Assembly (NCBI GenBank): GCA_965204655.1
Contig: OZ241998.1
Coordinates: 806,001 to 870,000, forward strand
Length of the DNA stretch: 64,000 nucleotides
Direction: 5' to 3'
Source: CATQHL01 sp965204655
GTDB lineage: Bacteria; Actinomycetota; Acidimicrobiia; Acidimicrobiales; CATQHL01
The notes under the pieces were generated by a model that searched no databases, was not told the DNA's origin, and worked only from the letters and a program-made list of their open reading frames with translations. Below are positions 16,995 to 25,351 of this stretch, piece after piece (position 1 is the stretch's first letter; the number at the start of each line of letters is the position of its first letter). The translations under genes were made by a program, and so were the position numbers.

Positions 16995-17364
16995 CTATGA
17001 ACCTCAGGTATTCCGCCCTGTCCATTAGATCTTCCTTCTCGCCTTCGTCGGAGGACAGAAGGCAAATCCAGCCGTCCCCGTATGGGTCATCGTTGACGAA
17101 CTCAGGGGTCACGCCGAGATCGTCGTTGACTTGAACTACCCGGCCGGAGACGGGAGCGTATATCTCGCTAGTGGCCTTGCGAGCTTCGACTTCGGCCAAG
17201 AGGTCGCCTCTCGCTACTTCTTTTCCGACGATCGGCAACTCTACAAAGGACACCTCGCCAAGGATGTCCTGGGCATAGTCAGTGAGGCCCAGACGGCAAA
17301 GCACGCCCTCGGGGCGTATCCACCCGTGGTAGGTGGAGTACAGCAACCCTTCAGGAACGTTCAT
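16987..17364 (-). CDS. gcvH: Glycine cleavage system H protein (GcvH)-like lipoyl carrier
   Basis: 125 residues from the ATG at 17364, supported by AGGGA seven bases upstream. Lipoyl-domain motif: GDLLAEVEARKATSEIYAPVSG spans residues 53-74 (key Lys63, equivalent to the lipoylated Lys; the usual ES-V-K reads EARK here). GVTPEFVNDDPYGDGWI matches the GcvH C-terminal half. No other glycine-cleavage gene is in the window. As in mycobacteria it heads the ftsR/BFN/merR group, so the context is regulatory rather than catabolic. Confidence 0.9.
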   Translation of the reverse strand: MNVPEGLLYSTYHGWIRPEGVLCRLGLTDYAQDILGEVSFVELPIVGKEVARGDLLAEVEARKATSEIYAPVSGRVVQVNDDLGVTPEFVNDDPYGDGWICLLSSDEGEKEDLMDRAEYLRFIGV

Positions 17365-17403
17365 GTGAGATTCCCTGCCGGTAGGCGACTTCAAGTTGCT
17401 GGA

Positions 17404-17603
17404 TCAAGAGCGTGAACGGCGAGACCGAGCAGACACAGACAAGCCGGATACTTCGAACAAAGCTAGACCTTCCTCCTCGCCAAAATACATATCTGCACCG
17501 AGAACAATCTCCACAAAATCAACGCTACCCGCAGAATACCCGGTGGAACACTCCTTGAAGGCGGCTAGCAGTCCGCGAGCAGTTAAGCGGGCGTAAAGCC
17601 GAA
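17404..17603 (-). other. Gap between the phosphatidyltransferase gene and gcvH; possible small ORF
   Basis: About 240 bases lie between the two genes. One minus-strand frame is open through the gap, ending at 17404, and encodes about 66 residues in the gap (with VDFVEIVLGADMYFGEEEG and an Arg-rich SARSRRSRS tail). It has no ATG, GTG or TTG at a sensible place in the gap and otherwise runs into the neighbouring gene's shadow frame. I would not annotate it as a gene without homologues. Confidence 0.25.
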
Positions 17604-18206
17604 CTAATCCGAAGCCTGCGATTTCAAGGCCGCACGAGCCGGAGCCCAATACAGGTAAGCCCCGTACCACGCCACCGCCAGGAAAGGCACTCCGATCCCC
17701 CAGCCCGCCCATCCGATCCACCTTGCACCCGCAATGTCGGAAGCCCCCAGCAACAGAAGCGGCACGGCGAACATCAGGCCGAAACTGCCTGCTCGACCAT
17801 ACTTGTTCACCCCCAACCAAGTCACCTTGCGCGCTGCCAGATAGAGAGTGCCGGCCGAGACCAGACACTCCCGCAGGAGCACCAAGACGCAAAACCAGAT
17901 CGGAATGTAGCCCCCCACCGCCGACGCCGTCACAGAGACGAAGAAGAGCAACCTGTCGGTCACCGGATCAAAGACCGCGCCGAATTCGGTGGCCTGCTTC
18001 AGCTTGCGGGCAAGAAAGCCGTCCACCCAATCCGTGGCACCAAGCGCCCCTAGGAGCAATCCCGCCACCAGAAGGTCTTCCCTGCCCAGCAGCAGCCAGC
18101 AAAACACCGGCAGACAACCCAAGCGCAGCGCCGTAACCAGATTGGGTATCGTCAGAAGTTGACGGCGGAGCGCTTCGTAGGAAGACTTACCTGATCGCTT
18201 AGTCAC
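17604..18206 (-). CDS. CDP-alcohol phosphatidyltransferase family membrane protein
   Basis: 200 residues with several membrane helices. The family active-site motif D-x2-D-G-x2-A-R-x8-G-x3-D-x3-D is complete in DWVDGFLARKLKQ... ATEFGAVFDPVTDR (about residues 59-85). Such enzymes exchange CMP for an alcohol (glycerol phosphate, inositol phosphate or phosphatidylglycerol) in phospholipid synthesis. It is nearest in appearance to PgsA-type phosphatidylglycerophosphate synthases, and pgsA2 lies near the equivalent cluster in mycobacteria, but the acceptor cannot be told from sequence. Divergent from the HIT gene with only 54 bases between. Confidence 0.9.
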   Translation of the reverse strand: MTKRSGKSSYEALRRQLLTIPNLVTALRLGCLPVFCWLLLGREDLLVAGLLLGALGATDWVDGFLARKLKQATEFGAVFDPVTDRLLFFVSVTASAVGGYIPIWFCVLVLLRECLVSAGTLYLAARKVTWLGVNKYGRAGSFGLMFAVPLLLLGASDIAGARWIGWAGWGIGVPFLAVAWYGAYLYWAPARAALKSQASD

Positions 18207-18260
18207 CGCAGCACTGTCCGGTCCGCTGCTCAGGCGAAGAGGAGCAAGGAGGAGGCCATC

Positions 18261-18674
18261 ATGTCCACCGTATTCACAAAAATCATGCGAGGCGAATTAC
18301 CCGGCCAGGTTGTCTGGCGCGACGAACGCTGCGCAGCCTTCCTGTCGATCAACCCGCTCAGCGCCGGTCACACGCTGGTGGTGCCGAAGGCAGAAGTCGA
18401 CCACTGGCTAGACCTCGAGGAGTCCTTGGGCAAGCACCTCTACGAGGTCTCACAAAAGATAGGCAAGGCCGTCCACCGGGCATTTCGTCCAGCGAGAGTT
18501 GCTCTCATGATCGCCGGCTTTGAAGTGCCCCACGTCCATCTGCACGTGGTGGGCGTGGACTCCATAGAAAACATGAACTGGGCGAATGCTCCAGCGGAGG
18601 TTTCGCCCCATGAACTGGCAAAAAACGCAACTCTGTTGCGCTCGACCTTGGAGGACATGGGCCTTTCGGAATAA
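18261..18674 (+). CDS. HIT-family nucleotide-binding protein
   Basis: 137 residues. The histidine triad HVHLHVV is near residues 92-98, preceded by LSINPLSAGHTLVVPKAEVDHW, the standard HIT layout. HIT proteins are small cytosolic nucleotide hydrolases or transferases acting on AMP-linked substrates; the exact substrate is unknown. The ATG is supported by a strong AAGGAGG sequence 7-13 bases upstream. It stands alone on the plus strand between divergent and convergent neighbours. Confidence 0.93.
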   Translation: MSTVFTKIMRGELPGQVVWRDERCAAFLSINPLSAGHTLVVPKAEVDHWLDLEESLGKHLYEVSQKIGKAVHRAFRPARVALMIAGFEVPHVHLHVVGVDSIENMNWANAPAEVSPHELAKNATLLRSTLEDMGLSE

Positions 18675-18683
18675 CACGGCAAC

Positions 18684-18723
18684 CTGTTACGCCTGTTCAA
18701 GTAACAGCCTGTCCAAGTAACAG
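18684..18723. terminator. Hairpin with a duplicated right arm between convergent genes
   Basis: CTGTTAC (18684-18690) can pair with GTAACAG at 18701-18707 or with a second identical copy at 18717-18723; the right arm lies in a repeated CAAGTAACAGCC. It sits in the 56-base gap between the converging HIT and DUF2079 genes, where a bidirectional terminator is expected. There is no T-run, so terminator function is only likely by place. Confidence 0.4.
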
Positions 18724-18730
18724 CCAGAGG

Positions 18731-20365
18731 TCAACCGCTGCTGGGGGACTCGCTCAGCGAAGCGTGCCGGTACAGCCTCACCTGATCAGCCCCGAAAGCC
18801 CGCTCCCAGCCCTGCTGACGGAGGGTCGTGTCAAATCTCTCCACCTCCAAGGCGTCGCTTCCCCAGGATTGCGTCGTCTGCAAGTCCAGGGCTATCCAAG
18901 CCACCCCGTCCGCGGCCCGCTGAGCGTCTAAGCGCGCCGAACCGCCCGTTGTGTCCAACTCGTAGAGCACGTTCCGCTCCGCCAGCAGAGGCAGCATGTG
19001 AGGAGAGGCTCTCACTGCGTGCGTCTCCGGTATCTGCTCCACCGCAGCAATGACCTCCTGCTCGTGACTGCCGCGAGTCCAATCCCAGGGAATCCGATAA
19101 GGCGAACTCTCTGCGTCCCGGATAAAGAAGATGGCCGCGGTCAGCACCAAAGCCAGCACCAGCCGCCGGTTCACCCAGACGCGGCGCACCAGGATCGAGC
19201 CGGAACGCTGCAAGGCGAAGACGCTCGAAGCGAACACGAACGCAGCAAAAACCACCGACTGAGCCGCCTGATCGGCGGGGGCATCAGAGGCTAAATGGAC
19301 AAACATGTAAGGAACCGCCGGCAGCAAGTAACGGGGCGCCAACAGAGGCAAGAACAAGACCGGCGCCAGCAGGAGCACCCCGATTCTGAAGTTCTCCTCG
19401 GTTATGAGTTCACCAACGAAGACGTGCGGCTGGCGCAGGATGCCCCAGATCAGATCCGCCAAGTTGGAGTCGCCGAATCTCGAGTAGGGCTCCAGGTAAA
19501 CCGCTTCGCCGCCAGCAAGACTCCGCTGGATCAACTCGGGCGAGAGCACCGCCCAGGCGACCCCGGCGAAAGCCCATAGGACCGGAATAATCCTGCGACT
19601 CGAGGAGACCTCTAACAGCGACCTCCTGACTCGAGAGGGCGAAGGGAACTGCATGCGAGAGGGCGAAGGGAGTTGCCCGGACTTCCAGTCGGATTCCTCT
19701 GGTCGCTGGCGCGCTTCCCCCGCCAGGGTGAGCCCCAGAAACAGGACAACCCAGCCCAGATCGGAGCGGCAGGAAAGTGCCAGGAGAATCAGTACCCCGA
19801 AAGGAATCCATTTCTGCCCCAGACCGAAATAGACGGCACCCAAGAGCGCCGGCAGAGCCAGGGTTTCAGGGTGGAAGTCGGACAGGTTGGCGTTGTGGAC
19901 GGCGGCGTACACGGCGTAGGCAAAGATCACGGCGGTGGCCGCTCCGACCTTGAGTTCGGCCCGTCTGCGGGCAAGACGCCAGATAGGAACCATGCCGAGA
20001 GCCAGCGCCGCCGACTGAAGCAGCAGGAGAGTGGGGGTAATCGGCAGCCAGCGAACCAGCAGAGATATGGGATAGATGACGTACGCTCCGCTTTCGGCCA
20101 GGTAGTCGCCTCCCAGCAGGGTCGACTCCGGTCTGAAGCCGCGGCTCACGTGCCAGACACTCTGCTTGAAAAGCGCTAGGTCGGCTCCGGCTCGCAGCAT
20201 GTAGGCGCGCGCTGAGGCCAAACCCGCCAGCACTCCAAAAACCAACAGGGCCGCCGCCCACGGAAAGACGCTGTCGACGCCGCTCGTATCTAGGCGCGCC
20301 TGAAAGCGCAAAGAAGCCCGTTCTAGCTTGTATCTCCAACTTCCAGCGCTTGTAGTCATGCTCAA
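18731..20365 (-). CDS. DUF2079 polytopic membrane protein
   Basis: 544 residues with about ten hydrophobic segments. The N-terminal part (GADLALFKQSVWHVSRGFRP, LSDFHPETLALPALLGAVYF) matches the DUF2079 family of predicted membrane proteins common in actinobacteria and cyanobacteria, distantly like GT-C glycosyltransferases. The long last part is extracytoplasmic. No biochemical role is established. Between residues about 225 and 250, SGQLPSPSRMQ and FPSPSRVRR form a short repeated Ser/Pro/Arg loop. Confidence 0.82.
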   Translation of the reverse strand: MSMTTSAGSWRYKLERASLRFQARLDTSGVDSVFPWAAALLVFGVLAGLASARAYMLRAGADLALFKQSVWHVSRGFRPESTLLGGDYLAESGAYVIYPISLLVRWLPITPTLLLLQSAALALGMVPIWRLARRRAELKVGAATAVIFAYAVYAAVHNANLSDFHPETLALPALLGAVYFGLGQKWIPFGVLILLALSCRSDLGWVVLFLGLTLAGEARQRPEESDWKSGQLPSPSRMQFPSPSRVRRSLLEVSSSRRIIPVLWAFAGVAWAVLSPELIQRSLAGGEAVYLEPYSRFGDSNLADLIWGILRQPHVFVGELITEENFRIGVLLLAPVLFLPLLAPRYLLPAVPYMFVHLASDAPADQAAQSVVFAAFVFASSVFALQRSGSILVRRVWVNRRLVLALVLTAAIFFIRDAESSPYRIPWDWTRGSHEQEVIAAVEQIPETHAVRASPHMLPLLAERNVLYELDTTGGSARLDAQRAADGVAWIALDLQTTQSWGSDALEVERFDTTLRQQGWERAFGADQVRLYRHASLSESPSSG

Positions 20366-20435
20366 TCCGCAATCTTAGACGCACCCCGGGGGGGCAGACG
20401 GACGGCGAGGCGCCCGCCTCCGCAGGGGGCGTCGG

Positions 20436-21161
20436 TCAGATCGGTCGGATCAGGTGTTCGCTCTTGTTGCGGGGGTTGTTGACTTCCGTTCCGACCCGCT
20501 GGATCTGGAAGAGTTCAGATGGAGCAGGGACAAGCAGACGCCCTAGCGACTTGGTGTCCGTGTTGGCGGGATCCAGCCATTCCTCCCAGGCCGCTGGGGG
20601 GAGGATCACGGGCATTCGGGCATGAACCTCCGCTATGCGCTCGTTCGCCGAGGTCGTGATGATCGATACGGAACGGATTGTCTCCCGAGGTTCGCTAACA
20701 GAGTTTGCTAGAGAGCCCGAAATTGCCTCAGCAACCTCTGCAGGCGGCTTCCAGCGCTCCCAGATCCCGGCGAAAGCCATCGGCTCTCCATCGCTTCTGG
20801 CGATGTGCATCGGTTGCTTGACCTTCTGCCCTGGGACGCTCACCCACTCGTAGAAGCCGTCAGCGGGAATGATGCAGCGTCGTTTCTTGAAAGGCCCGCG
20901 GTAGGAGTTGCGCTCCGCGAGAGTTTCGGAGCGAGCATTGATCATTCGCCCGGAGGCCTTGGCGTCCTTTGACCAGGGGGGAATGAGCCCCCATCGCATG
21001 ACGTCTAGGCGGCGAGCGGCCTCCTCCACCAACACCGAATAAACGGAGTTGGTGGGTGCGACGTTGTAGCTGGGCTCAAGAGAGGCTCCCGCTATGGGCT
21101 CAGCGGCGAAGTAGTCGGCTAGTTCCTCGGCGGTGTGCGCCGATACGTATCTACCGCACAC
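20436..21161 (-). CDS. SRAP-domain protein (YedK/HMCES family)
   Basis: 241 residues. It begins MCGRYVSAH: after Met removal, Cys2 is the catalytic residue that crosslinks to abasic sites in single-stranded DNA in this family. Further conserved blocks are PSYNVAPTN, WGLIPPWSKD, NARSETLAE, CIIPADGFYEW and the active-site His segment HARMPVILPP. It shields abasic sites during replication by family knowledge. Same direction as the DyP gene, 36 bases downstream of it. Confidence 0.94.
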   Translation of the reverse strand: MCGRYVSAHTAEELADYFAAEPIAGASLEPSYNVAPTNSVYSVLVEEAARRLDVMRWGLIPPWSKDAKASGRMINARSETLAERNSYRGPFKKRRCIIPADGFYEWVSVPGQKVKQPMHIARSDGEPMAFAGIWERWKPPAEVAEAISGSLANSVSEPRETIRSVSIITTSANERIAEVHARMPVILPPAAWEEWLDPANTDTKSLGRLLVPAPSELFQIQRVGTEVNNPRNKSEHLIRPI

Positions 21162-21197
21162 CGCTAGGGAAACCGACGCGGAGCACCGCTTTGAGAT

Positions 21198-22118
21198 CTA
21201 TGCCAGAGTTGAGTCCAGCGTCTCGACAGAAGGAGCGAAGTAGAAGGAACCGGAAGCAGGGTTAGAAAAGTCTGTCAGTCGATCCCTCACCGGAGAATCG
21301 CCCAGTCCGTACATGTCCCGGAGCCTCTCACGGAAGGGGGCCTGTTCACGACAGAACGCCATGAAGTAGAGACCCACCGTGCCGTCGTGCAAGGCGTACG
21401 GGGTGGAACGCCGGGCAATCTCGTTGCGCTTGGGCTTGCTGGCGTCAGCCGTCGTTCCTTCGCGCAATTCCACGTGGCTGAGGTGGGAGTAGTTCTCCTG
21501 AGGGTCAAGGCGGACGCTGTCGGGCTTGGTCCGTCCGAAGACCTTCTCCTGTTCAGATACCGACATCTCATTCCAGCCGTCTAGGTCATGAACCCAACGC
21601 TGGGCAAGGATGAAACTCCCTCCTGCGCCAGGAGAGCCTTGGGGCACGATGGCTGCCTCCGGCTCGTTTTCGGGCTCTGGGTTGCCGGTGCCGTCAATGA
21701 AACCGGTCATGTCCAGGGAATCGCCGTAGATGAACGTCGGGGTCTCGCGTGCCACGGCCATGTGTCCCTTCAAGGCCGTCCTTGCGTCGTATTGCGTCTT
21801 CCAGACGTCATCCTTGGCTGGACTGTTCAGCCAGAGCAGGAGTTCTTCCTGCGTGCCTTTGGCTTCCCGCCCGCTTCCGTCGTTGGAGCGGATCGTCTCG
21901 AACGACTGGAAGTCGGAAGGGATGTCGTCGGTCAAGTCCGCTAGCAGCGTCGGGCCGAAACCGACCACTAGGTTGATGTCCTTGGCGGCGGCGTCCATCC
22001 TCGTCTGAGAAAGCACCCGTTTGATGCGGCCTAAATCGGCCCCATTGACGCGACTCAAGTGAACGTACCACTGGTGCTGACCCATCTCGTTGAAGATCGC
22101 AGGCTGTGGTGTGGCCAT
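21198..22118 (-). CDS. Dyp-type haem peroxidase
   Basis: 306 residues. The family's distal-side motif GxxDG is seen as GFIDGTGNPEPE (catalytic Asp near residue 140). A proximal haem His candidate lies in SHLSHVELREG (about residue 215), and the C-terminal half has LYFMAFCREQAPF. There is no Tat or Sec signal, so it is probably cytosolic or encapsulin cargo; no encapsulin gene is in view. It oxidises dyes and phenols with peroxide by family knowledge. The start is supported by AGGAAAGGTAGG directly upstream. About 200 gene-free bases follow upstream to tRNA-Pro. Confidence 0.93.
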   Translation of the reverse strand: MATPQPAIFNEMGQHQWYVHLSRVNGADLGRIKRVLSQTRMDAAAKDINLVVGFGPTLLADLTDDIPSDFQSFETIRSNDGSGREAKGTQEELLLWLNSPAKDDVWKTQYDARTALKGHMAVARETPTFIYGDSLDMTGFIDGTGNPEPENEPEAAIVPQGSPGAGGSFILAQRWVHDLDGWNEMSVSEQEKVFGRTKPDSVRLDPQENYSHLSHVELREGTTADASKPKRNEIARRSTPYALHDGTVGLYFMAFCREQAPFRERLRDMYGLGDSPVRDRLTDFSNPASGSFYFAPSVETLDSTLA

Positions 22119-22296
22119 GTTTTTCCTACCTTTCCTGAACTTTTACCCTTGCGTGCCGATGATGCTGCGCAAACGAGAAATCACAACCAACGCTCTCGTC
22201 TGAGCAGTCGCTACTCGGTCACTACAGGCTAGCCACTGATCATCGCAATTGATTCCGAAAGGACGGACTTTTCTCGCCGTAAGTCGGTCAGCGAAA

Positions 22297-22313
22297 CCAC
22301 CCAAAAGGGTTGG
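22297..22313 (-). terminator. Probable terminator of tRNA-Pro
   Basis: On the minus strand CCAACCC, TTTT loop, GGGTGG forms a short stem (one bulged A), followed by TTTC. It begins 4 bases after the tRNA 3' end, as expected for a simple intrinsic terminator. Confidence 0.45.
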
Positions 22314-22316
22314 TTG

Positions 22317-22391
22317 TCGGGCTGCCGGGATTTGAACCCGGGACCTTTGGTCCCCCAGACCAACGCGCTAACCAAGCTGCGCCACAGCCCG
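22317..22391 (-). tRNA. tRNA-Pro (anticodon GGG)
   Basis: A 75-base cloverleaf on the minus strand. Acceptor CGGGCTG/CAGCCCG, D stem GCGC/GCGC, anticodon stem TTGGT/ACCAA around loop CTGGGGG (anticodon GGG, codon CCC), T stem CCGGG/CCCGG with loop TTCAAAT. Discriminator A at 22317; the CCA end is not encoded. Confidence 0.97.
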
Positions 22392-22468
22392 TCGGCTTGC
22401 CGTTTCTCCAGTAGGAGAAGGCCACCTCAATATTTAATCTAGCACTTGGGAAGCACTTCTTGATCTCC

Positions 22469-22813
22469 TCAGAAGGCGCCTTCTAACACCTCTATTCGTC
22501 CACCGGATACGCAAGCGACGTCAAATCGGACTTCAGGAACCCCAATAGAGCTTTGAGCCAACCACTGCGTCGCCAGAGAACGCAGTTTGCGCTGCTTGCG
22601 CCACCCCACGGCCTCGGCGGCGGTTCCCAGAGCCTGCGTAGAACGCGTCTTGACCTCACAGAAGACGACGACTCCTCCCCGCCTGAGAACCAGATCGATC
22701 TCTCCGGAGGCGCAACGCCAGTTCCTCTCTAAGACCTCCCAGTCGCGCTCCTCGTACCAAGCGGCAGCCTTGTCTTCCCCCCAACGGGCGAGATGCTGCC
22801 TAGCAGAAGTCAC
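22469..22813 (-). CDS. UPF0102/YraN family protein
   Basis: 114 residues. It carries the family's restriction-nuclease-like core: LARWGEDKAAAWY, then RCASGEIDLVLRRGG and VVVFCEVKTRS, with the D-...-E-x-K residues of a PD-(D/E)xK fold. Function in cells is not established. Position just downstream of rplS is common in bacteria. The small gap to tRNA-Pro holds nothing else evident. Confidence 0.92.
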   Translation of the reverse strand: MTSARQHLARWGEDKAAAWYEERDWEVLERNWRCASGEIDLVLRRGGVVVFCEVKTRSTQALGTAAEAVGWRKQRKLRSLATQWLAQSSIGVPEVRFDVACVSGGRIEVLEGAF

Positions 22814-22839
22814 GTCTGCGGCGACAAAGGAACGCCCTG

Positions 22840-23181
22840 CTAGCGAAGTTCCTTTACCTTGGCGGCTTTGCCGACCCTGTCACGCAGGTAGTACAGCTTG
22901 GCCCGCCGAACGTCGCCCCGCGCCACCACCTCGATCTGTTTGACGCTCGGAGCGTGCAAGGGGAAGACGCGCTCCACCCCCACGTCAAAGCTGACTTTTC
23001 GGACAGTGAACGTGGCGCGCGGCCCTGAACCTCGACGGGCAATGACCACCCCCTGGAATATCTGCACCCGTTCACGCCCACCCTCGGTCACTCTTACATG
23101 GACTTTTACGGTGTCGCCGGCGCGAAACTGCGGGATGTCGTCACGTAGGTTTTCCGCATCAACCAAGTCTGTCGGCTGCAT
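22840..23181 (-). CDS. rplS: 50S ribosomal protein L19
   Basis: 113 residues from the ATG at 23181; the frame is open further upstream but without similarity. Conserved L19 blocks: FRAGDTVKVHVRVTEG, RVQIFQGVVIARRGSG, TFTVRKVSFDVGVERVFPLH and VRRAKLYYLRDRVGKAAK. Sits at the intersubunit face of the 50S subunit. It is preceded by trmD, the usual trmD-rplS order, with about 145 bases between, more than usual for this pair. Confidence 0.97.
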   Translation of the reverse strand: MQPTDLVDAENLRDDIPQFRAGDTVKVHVRVTEGGRERVQIFQGVVIARRGSGPRATFTVRKVSFDVGVERVFPLHAPSVKQIEVVARGDVRRAKLYYLRDRVGKAAKVKELR

Positions 23182-23326
23182 TTTTAGTACTCCTGTCAGG
23201 GGTGGCGTAAGAATCGCATCAATGCCCAAAGAGCGAAAGTGGGAAGTTCGGCAGTCCAAAGGGGCGGACAACCTTGACCTACCAAGGATAAGCCCCTCCG
23301 AGCGCACTCAAGCACTCTTAAGCAGC

Positions 23327-24106
23327 CTATCGAACGGAAGTCCCGATTCGATTCCCCTCCGGGCGGGAGTCCGCTTCGTCTGTTGCGTCCAGCCCGAACT
23401 CCTCGAGCAGCAACCGATCCTGCGCACAGAGACCTCCTCTGGCCTTGATCAGATCGGGTCTTCTCCGCACCGTCAGAGCGAGAGTCTGAGCCCGGCGCCA
23501 TCGGGCGATGCGCCCATGGTCGCCCGACCTCAGCACTGCGGGGACGGACATCCCCCGGTAGGTCTCAGGCCGGGTGTACTGAGGATGCCCGAGCAGCCCA
23601 TTCCGAAATGAATCCCCTGCGCCCGACTCCTCGTTTCCCATCACTCCCGGCAGCAGCCTCACTACCGCCTCCAAGACGAGCATGGCCGCAACCTCCCCCC
23701 CTGCCAGCACGTAGTCGCCTACCGAGATCTCATCGTCGATGAGCGCAGTTCGCACACGTTCGTCCACCCCCTCGTAGCGCCCGCACAGCAGAGAGAAACC
23801 CTCGCCGCCGGCCAGTTCTTCCACGAGGCATTGATCCAGCCTGCGTCCGGCCGGACTGAGCAACAGCAAAGGTCTCGCCGCCTCAACCTTCTCCACCGTC
23901 TCGAAAATGGGCGGAGCGGCCAGCACCATGCCCGGCCCGCCGCCGTAGGGAGTGTCGTCCACGGAGCGGTGCGGGTCGACCGCAACAGAACGAAGGTCGT
24001 GCACCCTGAGATCGAAGAGGCCGCAGTTGAGAGCCTTGCCCAGGAGGCTGTGCCGGGCGAACTCCTTGATCATCTCCGGAAAGATGGAGACGACTTCGAT
24101 TCTCAC
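23327..24106 (-). CDS. trmD: tRNA (guanine-N1-)-methyltransferase
   Basis: 259 residues. Methylates G37 of tRNAs with G36, including tRNA-Pro(GGG), which is encoded in this window. TrmD features: start MRIEVVSIFPEM, DDTPYGGGPGMV, LLCGRYEGVDERV, the knot-forming EISVGDYVLAGGE segment and LGHPQYTRPETYRGM. It follows rimM by 48 bases and precedes rplS, the standard rpsP-khpA-rimM-trmD-rplS order. A ~30-residue C-terminal tail is not conserved. Confidence 0.97.
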   Translation of the reverse strand: MRIEVVSIFPEMIKEFARHSLLGKALNCGLFDLRVHDLRSVAVDPHRSVDDTPYGGGPGMVLAAPPIFETVEKVEAARPLLLLSPAGRRLDQCLVEELAGGEGFSLLCGRYEGVDERVRTALIDDEISVGDYVLAGGEVAAMLVLEAVVRLLPGVMGNEESGAGDSFRNGLLGHPQYTRPETYRGMSVPAVLRSGDHGRIARWRRAQTLALTVRRRPDLIKARGGLCAQDRLLLEEFGLDATDEADSRPEGNRIGTSVR

Positions 24107-24154
24107 GGCTTCGCCTTCCTTGCGCCCCGCCTCGGCATCTTGCTCGACTCAGGC

Positions 24155-24649
24155 CTACTCGAACAAGCCCGAAGGAACGTCCACCTCAATCCTCCCTTCG
24201 GACGCAGAGAGCACGAACGTGAGCGGCACGAGCGCCCCGGAATCCAACAAAAGGATGTCGCTGGCGGGATTGGCCTGAACGGCCTCTACGCGCCCTCGGC
24301 AGGTGCCGTCCGTCTCGAACACCCTCGAGCCGATGAGTTCATGCACCCAGAGTTCGGCAGGGTCGTCCAAAGGGTAGGCGTAGAGAACAGCAGATCGCAG
24401 TTCTTCGGCGACGCTTCGGTCCGCCACGCCCTCGAACCCCGTCAAGAAACGCCCATCCGAGCCCGCCGGGCGGGATCTCAGGACTCTCAGCACTGCCCCT
24501 TCCGTACGCAACTCGGCCCCAGGGGCAAGACGTTCCGTCCTGTTAGTGGAGAGTTCGACCACCACCTCGCCTGCCAATCCGTGCGGACGCACGATGCGTC
24601 CTACTTCAAGAAGGGGCGGACGCGCAGACGGCGCCTCCGCCGGGGACAT
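24155..24649 (-). CDS. rimM: Ribosome maturation factor RimM
   Basis: 164 residues, assisting 30S (16S head) assembly. The N-terminal RimM domain has LLEVGRIVRPHGLAGEVVV; the C-terminal PRC-barrel part has ELWVHELIGSRVFE, GRVEAVQANPASDILLL and LVPLTFV. The ATG overlaps the khpA stop by one base (TGATG), so translation is coupled. Confidence 0.95.
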   Translation of the reverse strand: MSPAEAPSARPPLLEVGRIVRPHGLAGEVVVELSTNRTERLAPGAELRTEGAVLRVLRSRPAGSDGRFLTGFEGVADRSVAEELRSAVLYAYPLDDPAELWVHELIGSRVFETDGTCRGRVEAVQANPASDILLLDSGALVPLTFVLSASEGRIEVDVPSGLFE

Positions 24650-24963
24650 CAGGGTTCGAGAAAGGCGACGACCACGCTGCAGCCGTCGTTCACCGCAGCA
24701 GCGCGCACGACCGTACGAATGGCGTTCGCAACACGCCCCCGACGCCCGATCACCCTGCCCACGTCGTCGGGCGCAACAGACACCTCCAGACGTACCTCTC
24801 TGCCCTCATCAAAAGCCTCTACGACGACTTCGTTTGGGTTCTCCACGATCCAACGAACGACATGCTCTAGAACTTCACGGGCGGTCGGAGCGACTGATCC
24901 GTCGGCTGGCCGGTGAGCACCGTCCACATCCCAACCTCCGTCTTCGCCGTGAGCGCCGCTCAC
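24649..24963 (-). CDS. khpA: KH-domain RNA-binding protein KhpA
   Basis: 104 residues. The KH signature is seen in APDDVGRVIGRRGRVANAIRTVVR (GxxG loop GRRG near residue 74; split here as APDDVGRVIGRRG and RVANAIRTVVR). Upstream is REVLEHVVRWIVENPNEV, as in KhpA proteins encoded between rpsP and rimM. The GTG at 24963 overlaps the rpsP stop (GTGA). The first 25 residues are acidic and Gly-rich and not conserved. Confidence 0.93.
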   Translation of the reverse strand: MSGAHGEDGGWDVDGAHRPADGSVAPTAREVLEHVVRWIVENPNEVVVEAFDEGREVRLEVSVAPDDVGRVIGRRGRVANAIRTVVRAAAVNDGCSVVVAFLEP

Positions 24964-25274
24964 AGGGATTCGCTTTCCGAAGCCATCAGGTCAGCCAGGT
25001 CGGAAGCAGGAGGCTTCTCTCCGGTGAACTCGCTCCAAACGCCTGAAATCTTCAGGAGTTTCTCTACCCGCTCGCTGGGCCGGGCGCCGTTCCGGAGCCA
25101 CTTCAGCGCCTTCTCCGCATCTATCTCCACCACTGAGGGGTCCTTGCGAGGGTCGTAGAAACCTATGGATTCGATGAAGAGTCCACCCCTGGCCTTCCGG
25201 GAGTCGGCCGCCACCACGCGATAGGTGGGTTGTTTCTTTTTTCCTCGGCGCATCAAGCGAAGACGTACAGCCAC
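24960..25274 (-). CDS. rpsP: 30S ribosomal protein S16
   Basis: 104 residues from a GTG. S16 blocks: AVRLRLMRRGKKKQPTYRVV, ADSRKARGG, ESIGFYDPRKDP and KALKWLRNGARPSE. First gene of the rpsP-khpA-rimM-trmD-rplS series and 77 bases downstream of ffh. The C-terminal 20 residues are a non-conserved acidic tail. Confidence 0.97.
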   Translation of the reverse strand: MAVRLRLMRRGKKKQPTYRVVAADSRKARGGLFIESIGFYDPRKDPSVVEIDAEKALKWLRNGARPSERVEKLLKISGVWSEFTGEKPPASDLADLMASESESL

Positions 25275-25351
25275 GTCAAATTCCTTCCGTATCCATCGGC
25301 CCGATCAGGAGTGTCCGCGGAACCAAATGGTCGACCAACAATCCAAAAGCG

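Noticed and set aside
17404..17892. 162-residue reading frame on the minus strand
   Set aside because: Most of it is a shadow of the phosphatidyltransferase gene; only the gap part is mentioned as a weak possibility.
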